A DNA stretch of 64,000 nucleotides, from contig CCNC01000128.1 of NCBI GenBank assembly GCA_000824845.1, positions 62,001 to 126,000 on the forward strand. The letters are read 5' to 3'. Within the stretch, counting starts at the first letter, position 1; every line of letters begins with the position of its first letter. The position numbers were made by a program, and so were the translations under genes. Of the stretch, positions 8,991 to 16,690 are shown piece by piece. The DNA comes from Mesorhizobium sp. ORS 3359 (GTDB lineage: Bacteria > Pseudomonadota > Alphaproteobacteria > Rhizobiales > Rhizobiaceae). Under the pieces are notes generated by a model. It saw only the letters and a program-made list of their open reading frames with translations. It was not told the DNA's origin and searched no databases.

Positions 8991-9023
8991 CTCTCTCCAT
9001 GCTGCAATGCAGCATGGCGAGAG
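8991..9023 (-). promoter_or_regulatory. hairpin over the acyltransferase ribosome-binding site
   Basis: Two 15-base arms (8991-9005 and 9009-9023) pair in 14 of 15 positions around a 3-base loop. On the minus strand the 3' arm contains the GGAGAG that serves the acyltransferase start at 8989. Folding of the mRNA would hide this site; as DNA the same palindrome could be an operator. Which of these applies cannot be told from sequence. Confidence 0.5.
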
Positions 9024-9519
9024 AGCCCCGAATGTCAACCCGCGATGGCTTGTCAGCCGAAATTCGATGCGGTCACTCGCACCTTATCGGCCGGCCCGGT
9101 CCGGCTCACTTCTATCGGTGGGTTCGGCTGAGATTTGCGGTAGCCGGCCGTTCTGCAGGATGTCCCTCCATAGGGTCCATAGGTCGCTATGACTCGGCGC
9201 GATGCTACGGCGGTAGGGGCCCTTCCGACTATTCTTTCACGCGTTCGAGGCGGCGCGGCCACCTTTCTAAAGCGACGAGAGATGGTTGGAGCTAAGGAAA
9301 GGGGCCGATGCCTATCAAGCGTCTAAATAGCGGGATAGCCGCCGTTCAGCCCTTTAGGACAATTGCGCGCTTCGTGCTGACGCTGCGACAGGAGGTATTC
9401 GCCAGAAAGTCGATGTCGGTACCGGCTCTACGTCCCAATTGTCTCGTCGGCCCGGCGATGGTAGCGCTGGTCTGTACGGCTGACATGGGCTTAAAACAGC
9501 CAGCTGCAGGCTTTCCGGT
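9024..9519. other. about 500 bp without a recognised gene
   Basis: No frame here looks like a known protein. An 82-codon plus-strand frame beginning at 9308 has an upstream AAGGAAAGGGG but an unconvincing composition and no recognisable domain. The stretch separates the surface-sugar genes from the conjugative-element block, so an element boundary could lie here; no direct repeat was identified. Confidence 0.4.
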
Positions 9520-9687
9520 TCAATGCTCGTGTGGATCGATTTCGCGGACGATCTGAGAGACCTCTCCTTCATATTCGTCGGCCCGCACGACCGTGAGCGT
9601 ACCATCACCGGCGCGGAAGATGACGATGCTGACCATCAGGCTGGTGGCGAGGCTGAAGGCAAAGGCATTGGCTTCTACGAGGGACAT
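9520..9687 (-). CDS. small hypothetical protein of the conjugative-element block
   Basis: 55 residues: MSLVEANAFAFSLATSLMVS, then IVIFRAGDGTLTVVRADEYE and an acidic tail ending DPHEH. The first part is a short amphipathic or membrane-like helix. The ATG at 9687 has CAGGAAAG just upstream, and a perfect 7-bp hairpin lies 22 bp further up. The same orientation as the ICE block suggests it belongs to it. No function recognised; small size keeps confidence modest. Confidence 0.5.
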   Translation of the reverse strand: MSLVEANAFAFSLATSLMVSIVIFRAGDGTLTVVRADEYEGEVSQIVREIDPHEH

Positions 9688-9709
9688 CTTTCCTGCTCCT
9701 GGTCTGGAA

Positions 9710-9727
9710 GCGGGGAGCGATCCCCGC
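9710..9727 (-). promoter_or_regulatory. leader hairpin of the small ICE-block gene
   Basis: GCGGGGA (9710-9716) and TCCCCGC (9721-9727) form a perfect 7-bp GC-rich stem with a 4-base loop, 22 bp upstream of the start at 9687. No T-run follows, so a terminator is unlikely. It is one of several hairpins placed just before genes of this block. Confidence 0.4.
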
Positions 9728-10039
9728 GTGACAGGCGCCCGATGTGTCGGCCAAGGGCCGCAATCACCGTGAAGGCAGGCCGAAACGGCGGCACGCTTTG
9801 CGTAGTCCGACCCTTTATGGGTTGATGGCATCAGGGCCTTGGACCGGACCAAGGAATTGCGCCGATGAACGCGGCGATCGGTTCCCTGCTCTCCATTCCA
9901 GGACGAGATGAATGTGAACCTCCTTGTTCGCCGCCTTGCATTCATCGCTGCCACAGCGCCAGGAGCGGTCGTCCGATCAACGCACCCAAAGCGATGGAAA
10001 TCGGAGCGAATGACACGAGGCGAGTGGGCTGATGCTCCT
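9728..10039. other. about 310 bp without a recognised gene
   Basis: Nothing identifiable in either strand. The stretch lies between the end of the DUF2493 gene and the leader of the small gene at 9520, both on the minus strand, and may simply be untranslated or promoter DNA. Confidence 0.35.
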
Positions 10040-10969
10040 TCACGCGGCGCCGAACTTCATCACCGGAATGCCGAGCCTGCGAGCCTTGTCGGCGAGGTTG
10101 TCCTGAATGCCAGAGCCGGGAAAATGAATGACGCCGATCGGTAGGGTGTCGAGCATGGCGTCGTTGCGCTTGAAGGGCGCGGCCTTGGCATGCCTGGTCC
10201 AGTCCGGCTTGAAGGCGATCTGCGGCACCTTGCGACTGTGAGCCCATTTGGCCGCGATCAACTCGGCGCCTTTTGGCGATCCGCCGTGTAGCAGGACCAT
10301 GTCCGGATGCTTGCCATGGACCTGGTCGAGCTTGGCCCAGATCAGCAGATGATCGTCAAAATCGAGCCCGCCGGTGAAGGCGACTTTCGGACCGGATGGC
10401 AACAGCACCTGGCTGTCCGCATGCTTCCTTGCGGCAACGAAGTCGCGGCTGTCGATCATGGCCGCCGTCAGGTGGCGGTGATTGACGACAGAGCCTGAAC
10501 GCGGGCGCCAGATCGAGTGGGTGTAACGCTCGTAATGCTCGGCGGCCTGGTCGCGCATCAATTCGAAGGCGTTGCGGCGTTCAAGCAGCGTCTGACCTTG
10601 AGCGATCTGTCGCTCGAGCTCGACCGACTTGACCTCGGATCCGTCCTGTTCGCGCTGCAGCCGCTGCTGGCTGATCTCGTTTTCATCGAGCTCGCGTTCG
10701 ATCCGCATGGTGGCGCGATGGAACAGATTGACTGTACCCCACAGCAGTTCCTCGAGGTCGGGTTCAAGGCGCGTATCGGCCATCGCTACCAGGAGAGCGT
10801 CGAAGATGTCGGCAATGCTGGCCGCTACGACCCGGCCTTCCGGAAGCGGGCGCGGATCGGGTTCGTCGTCGAAGGGACGGTAGCCGTAGAGCTGAAGTTC
10901 CTGAAGGACATGATCGGTCGGAGATGATGAGGGGTACCGTTCGAAGTCGGTGTCGTGCTCGGTGCTCAT
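10040..10969 (-). CDS. DUF2493 (YspA/SLOG-type) protein of the conjugative element
   Basis: 309 residues. The C-terminal third carries the DUF2493 Rossmann-like core: VAFTGGLDFDDHLLIWAKLD, MVLLHGGSPKGAELIAAKWA, then a late IHFPGSGIQDNLADKARRLG. This is a SLOG-superfamily nucleotide-binding fold. The N-terminal two thirds are helical with a coiled-coil stretch. Such genes sit with Toprim, ParB-like and DUF932 genes on rhizobial plasmids and ICEs, as here. They may sense or process nucleotide ligands; that is inferred from the fold. The leader upstream is highly structured (10978-11027 and 11096-11190). Confidence 0.8.
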   Translation of the reverse strand: MSTEHDTDFERYPSSSPTDHVLQELQLYGYRPFDDEPDPRPLPEGRVVAASIADIFDALLVAMADTRLEPDLEELLWGTVNLFHRATMRIERELDENEISQQRLQREQDGSEVKSVELERQIAQGQTLLERRNAFELMRDQAAEHYERYTHSIWRPRSGSVVNHRHLTAAMIDSRDFVAARKHADSQVLLPSGPKVAFTGGLDFDDHLLIWAKLDQVHGKHPDMVLLHGGSPKGAELIAAKWAHSRKVPQIAFKPDWTRHAKAAPFKRNDAMLDTLPIGVIHFPGSGIQDNLADKARRLGIPVMKFGAA

Positions 10970-10977
10970 GGCGGCTT

Positions 10978-11027
10978 GCCTTCGTCGTATCGGCCGCGCC
11001 CATCGCGGCCTTCACGGCGACGAAGGC
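10978..11027 (-). promoter_or_regulatory. nested hairpin in the DUF2493 leader
   Basis: Outer arms 10978-10987 and 11018-11027 are a perfect 10-bp inverted repeat (GCCTTCGTCG / CGACGAAGGC). Inside, GGCCGCG (10992-10998) and CGCGGCC (11004-11010) form a second perfect 7-bp stem. The mRNA's purine-rich GAAGGCAAG region, the only Shine-Dalgarno candidate for the start at 10969, overlaps the outer stem. This suggests translational control of the DUF2493 gene. Confidence 0.5.
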
Positions 11028-11095
11028 GACGGCCGAACCGGACTTGCATCCGAAGCGCCAGCGCAGGGCCGGAACGCAAGTGGAGGATGGAGAAG

Positions 11096-11190
11096 CCCGG
11101 CTATTTTGCCTCGCGATGGAAAGGCCCGAAGACGAGGCCCCACGCGGCTGCGCCGCGAGGGGTGGCAAGGGCCGCCGGAAAATAGCCGGG
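11096..11190 (-). ncRNA. putative multi-stem structured RNA between Toprim and DUF2493 genes
   Basis: A perfect 12-bp closing stem (CCCGGCTATTTT at 11096-11107 with AAAATAGCCGGG at 11179-11190) encloses two internal hairpins. One pairs GCCTCG (11108-11113) with CGAGGC (11133-11138). The other pairs GCGGC (11144-11148) with GCCGC (11152-11156), extended by CCCC/GGGG. This makes a three-way-junction-like fold in a 358-bp gap with no gene. Direction is inferred from the flanking minus-strand genes. Being DNA-palindromic, it could instead be an origin or protein-binding site. No match to a named RNA family is claimed. Confidence 0.45.
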
Positions 11191-11327
11191 CGCAGCCATT
11201 GCCTGTCCGGATCTGCCGGCGCCCGATCGCCTCTTTTGAAGGCCCTGGGCCGGCCTTCGCCACAAAGAAGTCTCCTGCGCACCGAAGCCACGCATCGCCG
11301 TCACGCCGCCCGCTCTTCCCGTTCCGG

Positions 11328-12443
11328 TCAGGCCGCCGGCGTCATGAAGCGTTCGACATCCTGCGGCGCGAGCTGTACCCGCAGCATCGCCCTCAGGGCA
11401 TCGGCACCAAGCAGGCGGAGATCCTCGTTGAAGTCGCCCAGTTGCGGCGTCAGTACCATCGCCTCGATACCGGCTGCTTTGGTGCGTTCAAGGAGGGTTG
11501 CCGCTGCTGCGTCGCCTGCCGGATCATTGTCGCGGGTGATGTAGAGCCGCCGCAATGTGCCGGGGAACAAGATTGCGGACAGATGCGCCGCCGACAGGGC
11601 CGCAAGTGCGGGCACGGTCGGAAGGATCGAGCGTTGCGACAGCATGGTCTCGATGCCTTCGCCGGCGGCCATCACATCGCTGCAACAGCCGAAGCGGACA
11701 GCGTGACCAAGCAAGTCGCCCATGGCTCGTCTCGGTGTCTCGATCGGAGCGCGGCCGAGATAGGCCTCGGTGAATCCGCTCGGATCGAGCCAGGTGCGAT
11801 GGGCGCCAGTCACGTTTCCGTTGAGATCGGTGACCGCTGCGATCATCGCGGGCCAAATCTCAGTCGGGCCATTATCTTCGGGACGGTGGTAGCAATGCGG
11901 GTGGAAGCGCAGACATTCCGTTTCGGGCAAAGCCGCAATGCCTCGTGCACGCAAGTAGGTCTCCACGAGCGTCCGTAAAATCGGCCGCGACATGGAGACC
12001 AGTCGACGCGCTGCCTCCGCAGAACCGGAAGGTGTTAGCACCCTGGTCGGATTTGATGCCGGCGGCTGCCGTTCGGAACGCGGCAAGCTCAGAAAGTTGC
12101 AGGCTTCTGCGCTGATATCGATAAAGTCAACAAGGCCGCAGCTCTCGCGAATCACGTCCAGCAGGTCACCGTGCTCGCCGGTGGCAGCATCAGTCCATTT
12201 GCCGGCGGCACCCTTGGGAGTGTCGTGCAGCCTAACATACATCGATCGCCCTGGCGTGTTTCGGGCGTCGCCGACCAGCCAATAGTTTCCCTTGCGCCGG
12301 CCGTTTGAAAGGTAGTTGCGACATACCGCCTCCGCCTCCCGGCTGAGGCGGAGCGCGAGGTCGTGTGGGCTCCTAGACACGATCGCCTCCAGAAGAAGGC
12401 CCGCCGTTTCCGGCGGGCAAGATGAAGACCTGCCGCTGATCAT
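11328..12443 (-). CDS. Toprim-domain primase-like protein
   Basis: 371 residues. The N-terminus resembles the CHC2-less, DUF7146-like region of plasmid primase-helicase proteins (NYWLVGDARNTPGRSMYVRL, KWTDAATGEHGDLLDVIRE). The C-terminal Toprim domain has VMAAGEGIETMLSQ with the catalytic glutamate, and RRLYITRDNDPAGDAAA with the DxD-type metal site. Likely acts in primer synthesis or DNA processing during transfer or replication of the element. It overlaps the ParB-like gene by 4 bp (12440-12443), so the two are co-transcribed. Confidence 0.8.
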   Translation of the reverse strand: MISGRSSSCPPETAGLLLEAIVSRSPHDLALRLSREAEAVCRNYLSNGRRKGNYWLVGDARNTPGRSMYVRLHDTPKGAAGKWTDAATGEHGDLLDVIRESCGLVDFIDISAEACNFLSLPRSERQPPASNPTRVLTPSGSAEAARRLVSMSRPILRTLVETYLRARGIAALPETECLRFHPHCYHRPEDNGPTEIWPAMIAAVTDLNGNVTGAHRTWLDPSGFTEAYLGRAPIETPRRAMGDLLGHAVRFGCCSDVMAAGEGIETMLSQRSILPTVPALAALSAAHLSAILFPGTLRRLYITRDNDPAGDAAAATLLERTKAAGIEAMVLTPQLGDFNEDLRLLGADALRAMLRVQLAPQDVERFMTPAA

Positions 12444-14536
12444 TCAGCAGCGATCGTGTGAGGCTCTCTCGCAGCTTCGTCATTTTCAGCGAAGCTCGCT
12501 GCCTCGGCCATGGACAATTCGCCGTCGTTCTTCGCCGTCGCTTCGACCGAGGCTTCCGAAGCTCCTGTCTCGTCCGTTTCTGTGTTTCCGTTTCCCGGGG
12601 TGCGCAGGGGCTCAGGCAACCAGCCGCTGCCCCCGATCAGCTTCTCCGCTTCACTTGCCATATCGCCCTTCTTGAGGTGCGCTATTCGGTCAGCCGCCTC
12701 CTGCCCCTTCGCTTCGGTGACTGCTTGGAGAATGCGCGCCTTTGTGACACGTCCGAGGAAGTTGTCGACAGACGGCCGCCAGCCGGCCGCGGTCATGTCG
12801 AGGTCGAGGGCCTGTGCCAGCCGGTCGGCATGGGCGAGAGCACGCGGGCGCCTATTCCATGCTTCATGCACAGCGTTGACCGACAAGCTGACGACATATG
12901 CGAAAAGCGCCGCCTGGCGATCGCGATCCCAGTCGCGAAGGGCATCCCAAAGGTCGGCAGCTTCCTTCGGCAGCGTGTTGGCCCACAGGTCGTGTCGCGC
13001 ACGGATCGCCTGTGCGCAGGTGCTGTCGTTCAATCCCGGCGCTTGAGCGCCGAAACCGACGCTCTTCAAGTCCAACTCCAGGCAGCTATCCGATCCATAT
13101 TGGTAAAAGATCTTCAGCGTTAGGGCGTGCAAGGCGGCGAGGAAGGCGACGTCTGGATTTTCGCCGAGCGCCTGGCGCAAGCCGAGCGTGCGATGTGCTG
13201 TCAGTTCCGTCATGAGCCGGTCAGAGATCGGCGAGATGCCATCGTCCTCCTCGGGCTCGGCCAGCGGCTCACTGTCGGCCGCGACGCCGGCCCCATCTCG
13301 GACGGCGGAAGCAGCCAGGGCTTCCTCCCCCTCTTCGCCTGGCTGTGTCTCGATGGGCAACTCGTCCTCGGGGCGGACGTAGCCGCGCTCGACGCGGAGA
13401 CAACCGTCTGGCGCGATGCTGATGAAGGCACCGGCGCGGGCAACCTCGAGCAGGTCGAAAGTGAGTGGCCGGGTTTCGAAGGACTGAAGCCCAGTCTCCA
13501 ACTCAGCCAGACGCTGATCGATTTCGTCCGGAAGGTCCTCGACGCTGTCATATTCCTCCGACAGACGATCGAACTCGAGCTGCAAGGCCTTGCGCGTCGA
13601 CTCCTCATCGGCACTAAGGGGCGACGGTTCTCCGCGCAGCTGGCGGAGACCGAAGGCGTGGCCGTAGGCAAAGTCGGCCGCGATTTCGATCCACTTCCAG
13701 CCTTCTGCCCGAACTGCCTCCGCCTGGCGTTCCAACTCGTCCGCGACCAGCCGATCTATCAGGACGACGTCCTGCAGCCAGCCGCCGTCGTCGCCCTGGA
13801 ACAGGTCGCGCATGACTGTGCCACCGCCATCGACGTAGGCGTCGATGCCGATGAACTGCACCCGCTTGTCCGACGCACGCACCGCGCCCTCCGTCAGCAT
13901 GCGCCGAATGGCATAGGGCTGCTTGTCATAGGAGGCCTTCAGGCGTTCGAACACCTGCCGCTGGCGTTCATGATCGCCGGACACGGTGAACGCCATGAGT
14001 TGATCGAGCGTCAGACCATCTTCGGCGTAAATCTCAAGCAGTGCCGGTGACACCGAGGCCAGCTTCAAGCGCTGCTTGACCACGCCGACCGAGACGAAGA
14101 ACGCGGCAGCGATCTCCTCCTCCGACTGGCCCTTCTCCCGCAGGGCGAGGAAGGCACGGAATTGATCGAGAGGATGAAGCGGCACGCGCTGGACGTTTTC
14201 GGCTAGCGAGTCCTCCTCGGCTATGCCTTCCTCTCGCACGATGCAGGGAACCGGCGCGGTTTTGCTGAGCCGCTTCTGCTTCACCAGAAGGTCCAGCGCC
14301 CGATAGCGCCGGCCACCAGCCGGAATCTCGAACATGCCGGTTTCCACACCGGCTTCATCCTTGACCGGCCGGACGCTGAGACCCTGCAGCAGGCCGCGGC
14401 GGGCGACGTCCTCGGCCAGTTCCTCGACCGAGACACCGGCTTTGACGCGCCTGACATTGGCCTGACTGAGCACAAGCTTGTTGAAAGGGATGTCGCGCGA
14501 GGACGACAGGGTGATCTTTTTGGCAACAGCAGCCAT
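12440..14536 (-). CDS. ParB/RepB/Spo0J family nuclease-like protein of the conjugative element
   Basis: 698 residues. The ParB N-terminal domain spans about residues 10-110, with IPAGGRRYRALDLLVKQ (ParB box I style) and EDSLAENVQRVPLHPLDQFR (box II style), followed by an HTH region (EIAAAFFVSVGVVKQRLKLA). A long acidic and helical C-terminus of unknown fold follows. Such large ParB-like proteins accompany Toprim and DUF932 genes on alphaproteobacterial plasmids and ICEs and may work in DNA maintenance or transfer rather than chromosome partition. The ATG at 14536 follows GGAG at 9 bp, below a conserved hairpin (14551-14591). Upstream in-frame codons give no family-like sequence. Confidence 0.85.
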   Translation of the reverse strand: MAAVAKKITLSSSRDIPFNKLVLSQANVRRVKAGVSVEELAEDVARRGLLQGLSVRPVKDEAGVETGMFEIPAGGRRYRALDLLVKQKRLSKTAPVPCIVREEGIAEEDSLAENVQRVPLHPLDQFRAFLALREKGQSEEEIAAAFFVSVGVVKQRLKLASVSPALLEIYAEDGLTLDQLMAFTVSGDHERQRQVFERLKASYDKQPYAIRRMLTEGAVRASDKRVQFIGIDAYVDGGGTVMRDLFQGDDGGWLQDVVLIDRLVADELERQAEAVRAEGWKWIEIAADFAYGHAFGLRQLRGEPSPLSADEESTRKALQLEFDRLSEEYDSVEDLPDEIDQRLAELETGLQSFETRPLTFDLLEVARAGAFISIAPDGCLRVERGYVRPEDELPIETQPGEEGEEALAASAVRDGAGVAADSEPLAEPEEDDGISPISDRLMTELTAHRTLGLRQALGENPDVAFLAALHALTLKIFYQYGSDSCLELDLKSVGFGAQAPGLNDSTCAQAIRARHDLWANTLPKEAADLWDALRDWDRDRQAALFAYVVSLSVNAVHEAWNRRPRALAHADRLAQALDLDMTAAGWRPSVDNFLGRVTKARILQAVTEAKGQEAADRIAHLKKGDMASEAEKLIGGSGWLPEPLRTPGNGNTETDETGASEASVEATAKNDGELSMAEAASFAENDEAAREPHTIAAE

Positions 14537-14550
14537 CGATGTTACTCCGC

Positions 14551-14591
14551 GACGGGCGGCCGAGAGCCACTCTCTCGACCTCCAACCCGTC
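14551..14591 (-). promoter_or_regulatory. conserved hairpin leader, copy upstream of the ParB-like gene
   Basis: On the mRNA strand the outer stem is GACGGG...CCCGTC (outer arms at 14586-14591 and 14551-14556). The inner stem is CGAGAG/CTCTCG (14572-14577 with 14561-14566) capped by the loop AGTGG. It ends 14 bp before the ATG and just ahead of the GGAG. The same outer stem, the same TTG after it and a similar AGAGG loop, with a different but still paired inner stem, occur before the DUF932 gene. Confidence 0.6.
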
Positions 14592-14704
14592 ACGAAGCGC
14601 AGCGCCGCCCTCTTACTCTTGAGGACGGCGCCGCAGGACGCGAAGGAAGAACAATGCGAGGCGGACAGAACTGGAGGCCGGTGCATCTCCTGACATCGAG
14701 GATG

Positions 14705-15895
14705 TCAGACCGCGTTGTCGAACAGCTTTTTCGCGCGCGCTTCCAAATCAAGCCGAGCATCCTGATGGACCTTGTCGCGGGCTACCGCTGTGATGCCCTG
14801 CACGAAATCAAAAACACTTTCAGGCTTGCGGCCTTCCTCGGTCAGCACTGTCTCAATGATCCTCGTCGTCTCCGCCTTCGAGAAGCCACGCTTGCGCAGA
14901 AAGTCGCCGCGGTCGTCGTCTGTACGGGCAACGATCCGCTCGCGCGCCGCCTTGATGCCGTTGACGAAGGGCATGGGCGACGAATTGGCAAAGCGTGCGA
15001 GCGCCGGCGCAGCCTCATGCGCGAAACGTGAGGCTGCGTATTTCGAATGACGAATAGTGATCTCCTCGAAATCCTCAACACCCCAGAGATTGCGATTCTG
15101 GCAAACGGCCCGGAGATAGAAGCTTGCGATGCCGAGCGTCTTGGCGCCGACCTCCGAATTCCAACAGTAGAAGCCGCGGAAATAGAGATCGGGCGAACCG
15201 TCCCGTAGCCGGCCAGCCTCGATCGGGTTGAGGTCGTCGACCAGGAAAAGGAAGACATCGCGGTCGGAGGCATAGAGCGTCGTGGTGTCCTTCGTGATGT
15301 CGGCTCGCGGATTATAAAAGCTGGTCGACCAGTCAAGGACACCCGGCACCTTCCACCGGGTGTCACCAGTGCCGTTGCCGGCGATGCGCTGCACTGCGGC
15401 GACGAGCTCGCGATCGAAGATGCGGCCGTAGTCCGGGCCAGTGGCTGCACGCAACTCAACGCGACCGTCCTCGATTTCAAGCGTCTTCACCTGTTCGGCG
15501 CGGTGAGACGTCAGACCATATTGTAGATTGATGCCGGCGAGCGGCGCTGGAAGCTGGCGCAAATAGGCCGCTGGCGCTCCAACAAGGCTCGCAAGTTGGC
15601 CAAAACTCCAATGGGTTGGGGCGATTGGAATATCGCAACCCGGCAGCACCAGCGTCAGGCGCTCGGCGTCGTTGCGGCTTGCCTCTACACGAATGGCCGC
15701 GCTTTCCACCGTTCTCGTTCGGCTGCGCTCGGTCCGGATCTGCACCGCCTCGAATAGCTCCGACAGGGACAAGTAGCGCTCGTCGGCCGGTCGCAAAAAC
15801 CATTCCGAGGACACGCGACCAATCCGCTTGCCGCGGCTCAGGTCCACCTTATAGCCGCCGGAACGATCACGGGTGGCGTCCAAAACCTGTGTCAT
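14705..15895 (-). CDS. DUF932 domain-containing protein
   Basis: 396 residues with the DUF932 pattern: LSRGKRIGRVSSEWFLRPAD at the N-terminus, then RELVAAVQRIAG and FLFLVDDLNPIEAGRLRDGS in the middle, and YFRGFYCWNSEVGAKTLGIA near the end. DUF932 proteins are phage/plasmid-like and are found with ParB-like and Toprim genes in ICE accessory replication blocks; their biochemical role is unknown. The ATG at 15895 sits behind GGAG, itself 13 bp below a conserved hairpin (15909-15948). Confidence 0.85.
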   Translation of the reverse strand: MTQVLDATRDRSGGYKVDLSRGKRIGRVSSEWFLRPADERYLSLSELFEAVQIRTERSRTRTVESAAIRVEASRNDAERLTLVLPGCDIPIAPTHWSFGQLASLVGAPAAYLRQLPAPLAGINLQYGLTSHRAEQVKTLEIEDGRVELRAATGPDYGRIFDRELVAAVQRIAGNGTGDTRWKVPGVLDWSTSFYNPRADITKDTTTLYASDRDVFLFLVDDLNPIEAGRLRDGSPDLYFRGFYCWNSEVGAKTLGIASFYLRAVCQNRNLWGVEDFEEITIRHSKYAASRFAHEAAPALARFANSSPMPFVNGIKAARERIVARTDDDRGDFLRKRGFSKAETTRIIETVLTEEGRKPESVFDFVQGITAVARDKVHQDARLDLEARAKKLFDNAV

Positions 15896-15908
15896 GGGTC
15901 GTCTCCAT

Positions 15909-15948
15909 GACGGGCGCCGAAGGCCTCTCCTTCCGCTATCAACCCGTC
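15909..15948 (-). promoter_or_regulatory. conserved hairpin leader, copy upstream of the DUF932 gene
   Basis: On the mRNA strand the outer stem is GACGGG (15943-15948) with CCCGTC (15909-15914). The inner stem is CGGAAGG/CCTTCG (15929-15935 with 15918-15923, one bulge) with the loop AGAGG. It ends 13 bp before the start codon. The outer stem is identical to the one before the ParB-like gene, while the inner stem differs at several bases on both sides and remains paired. Confidence 0.6.
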
Positions 15949-16393
15949 GCGAAAACCCGACACTCCTCTCACTCTCTGTCGGGAGAGCCCCGGCTCCCCC
16001 GACACGAAAAAGGGCATACAAGGCGGAAGCACCGAAATGTCCGTCAGAGGGAATAAGTCAGTTCGGTGCTGGAGCAGGTTCGTGGCCCTGAGACCGGTTC
16101 AACAGGGCGGCCGAAGGAGCATCAGCATAGCGCCGCCGTGAGGCGGGATGCGGGACCGACAGCCCCCGGCGAAGGGCGCCATATTTACTCGGTAGACTGA
16201 CCGCAGGTCGGAAAAGCGATCCGTTAAGGAGCATTGGGTCGAGCACGTATCGTCGATCTGGGTCACGACGACCCCTCGCTAGCCGAAAAGTACGAAAACG
16301 CCGCCCCACGTACGCTTACTGCCTTTCGTCCTTTCCATCCTCGCCAGCTATCGGCTGCAATCGTTGTGCGACAAGATGAGAAGGAAGGCCGCT
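15949..16393. other. about 445 bp between divergent DUF932 and excisionase-like genes
   Basis: Nothing recognisable as protein. It must hold the promoters of the minus-strand DUF932/ParB block and of the plus-strand AlpA-like gene. I could not assign -35/-10 boxes with confidence. Confidence 0.4.
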
Positions 16394-16690
16394 ATGACTG
16401 ACCCGCGGAAGGTTACAATAAAGCGGACGATCCGCCGTAAGGAGCTCCGTGAAATCGTACCTCTGGCCGACAGCACAATTTATGAAATGGAACAACGCGG
16501 GCAATTTCCGCGACGTTTCGCCCTTACCCCTCGGTGCGTGGTCTGGGATTTGGCCGAGGTCGAAGCCTGGCTCCAGGCTCGCAGAGCGGCGCCGGTTCCA
16601 CGTGCCAGTCCTCCAGATGTGCGTTTGAGGAAAACCTCTCCTGTTAAAGCGCAGGATCGGGCTCGAAGATCGCAATCGCCGAAGGCATAA
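16394..16690 (+). CDS. AlpA-family excisionase / recombination directionality factor-like protein
   Basis: 98 residues with a winged-helix AlpA pattern: RTIRRKELREIVPLADSTIY, EMEQRGQFPRRFALTPRCVV, then WDLAEVEAWLQAR. On rhizobial symbiosis ICEs, proteins of this family (RdfS) drive excision together with the P4-type integrase and act on its promoter. The ATG at 16394 follows AGGAAGG; the frame continues upstream through a weaker TTG. It is convergent with the integrase and their 3' ends overlap by 47 bp. The basic tail is longer than the minimal AlpA domain. Confidence 0.75.
   Translation: MTDPRKVTIKRTIRRKELREIVPLADSTIYEMEQRGQFPRRFALTPRCVVWDLAEVEAWLQARRAAPVPRASPPDVRLRKTSPVKAQDRARRSQSPKA

Noticed and set aside
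9308-9556. 82-codon frame with a good upstream purine tract
   Set aside because: Composition is not protein-like and no family is recognised.
13127-14050. 307-codon plus-strand frame inside the ParB-like gene
   Set aside because: Shadow of the ParB-like coding frame, no recognisable motifs.
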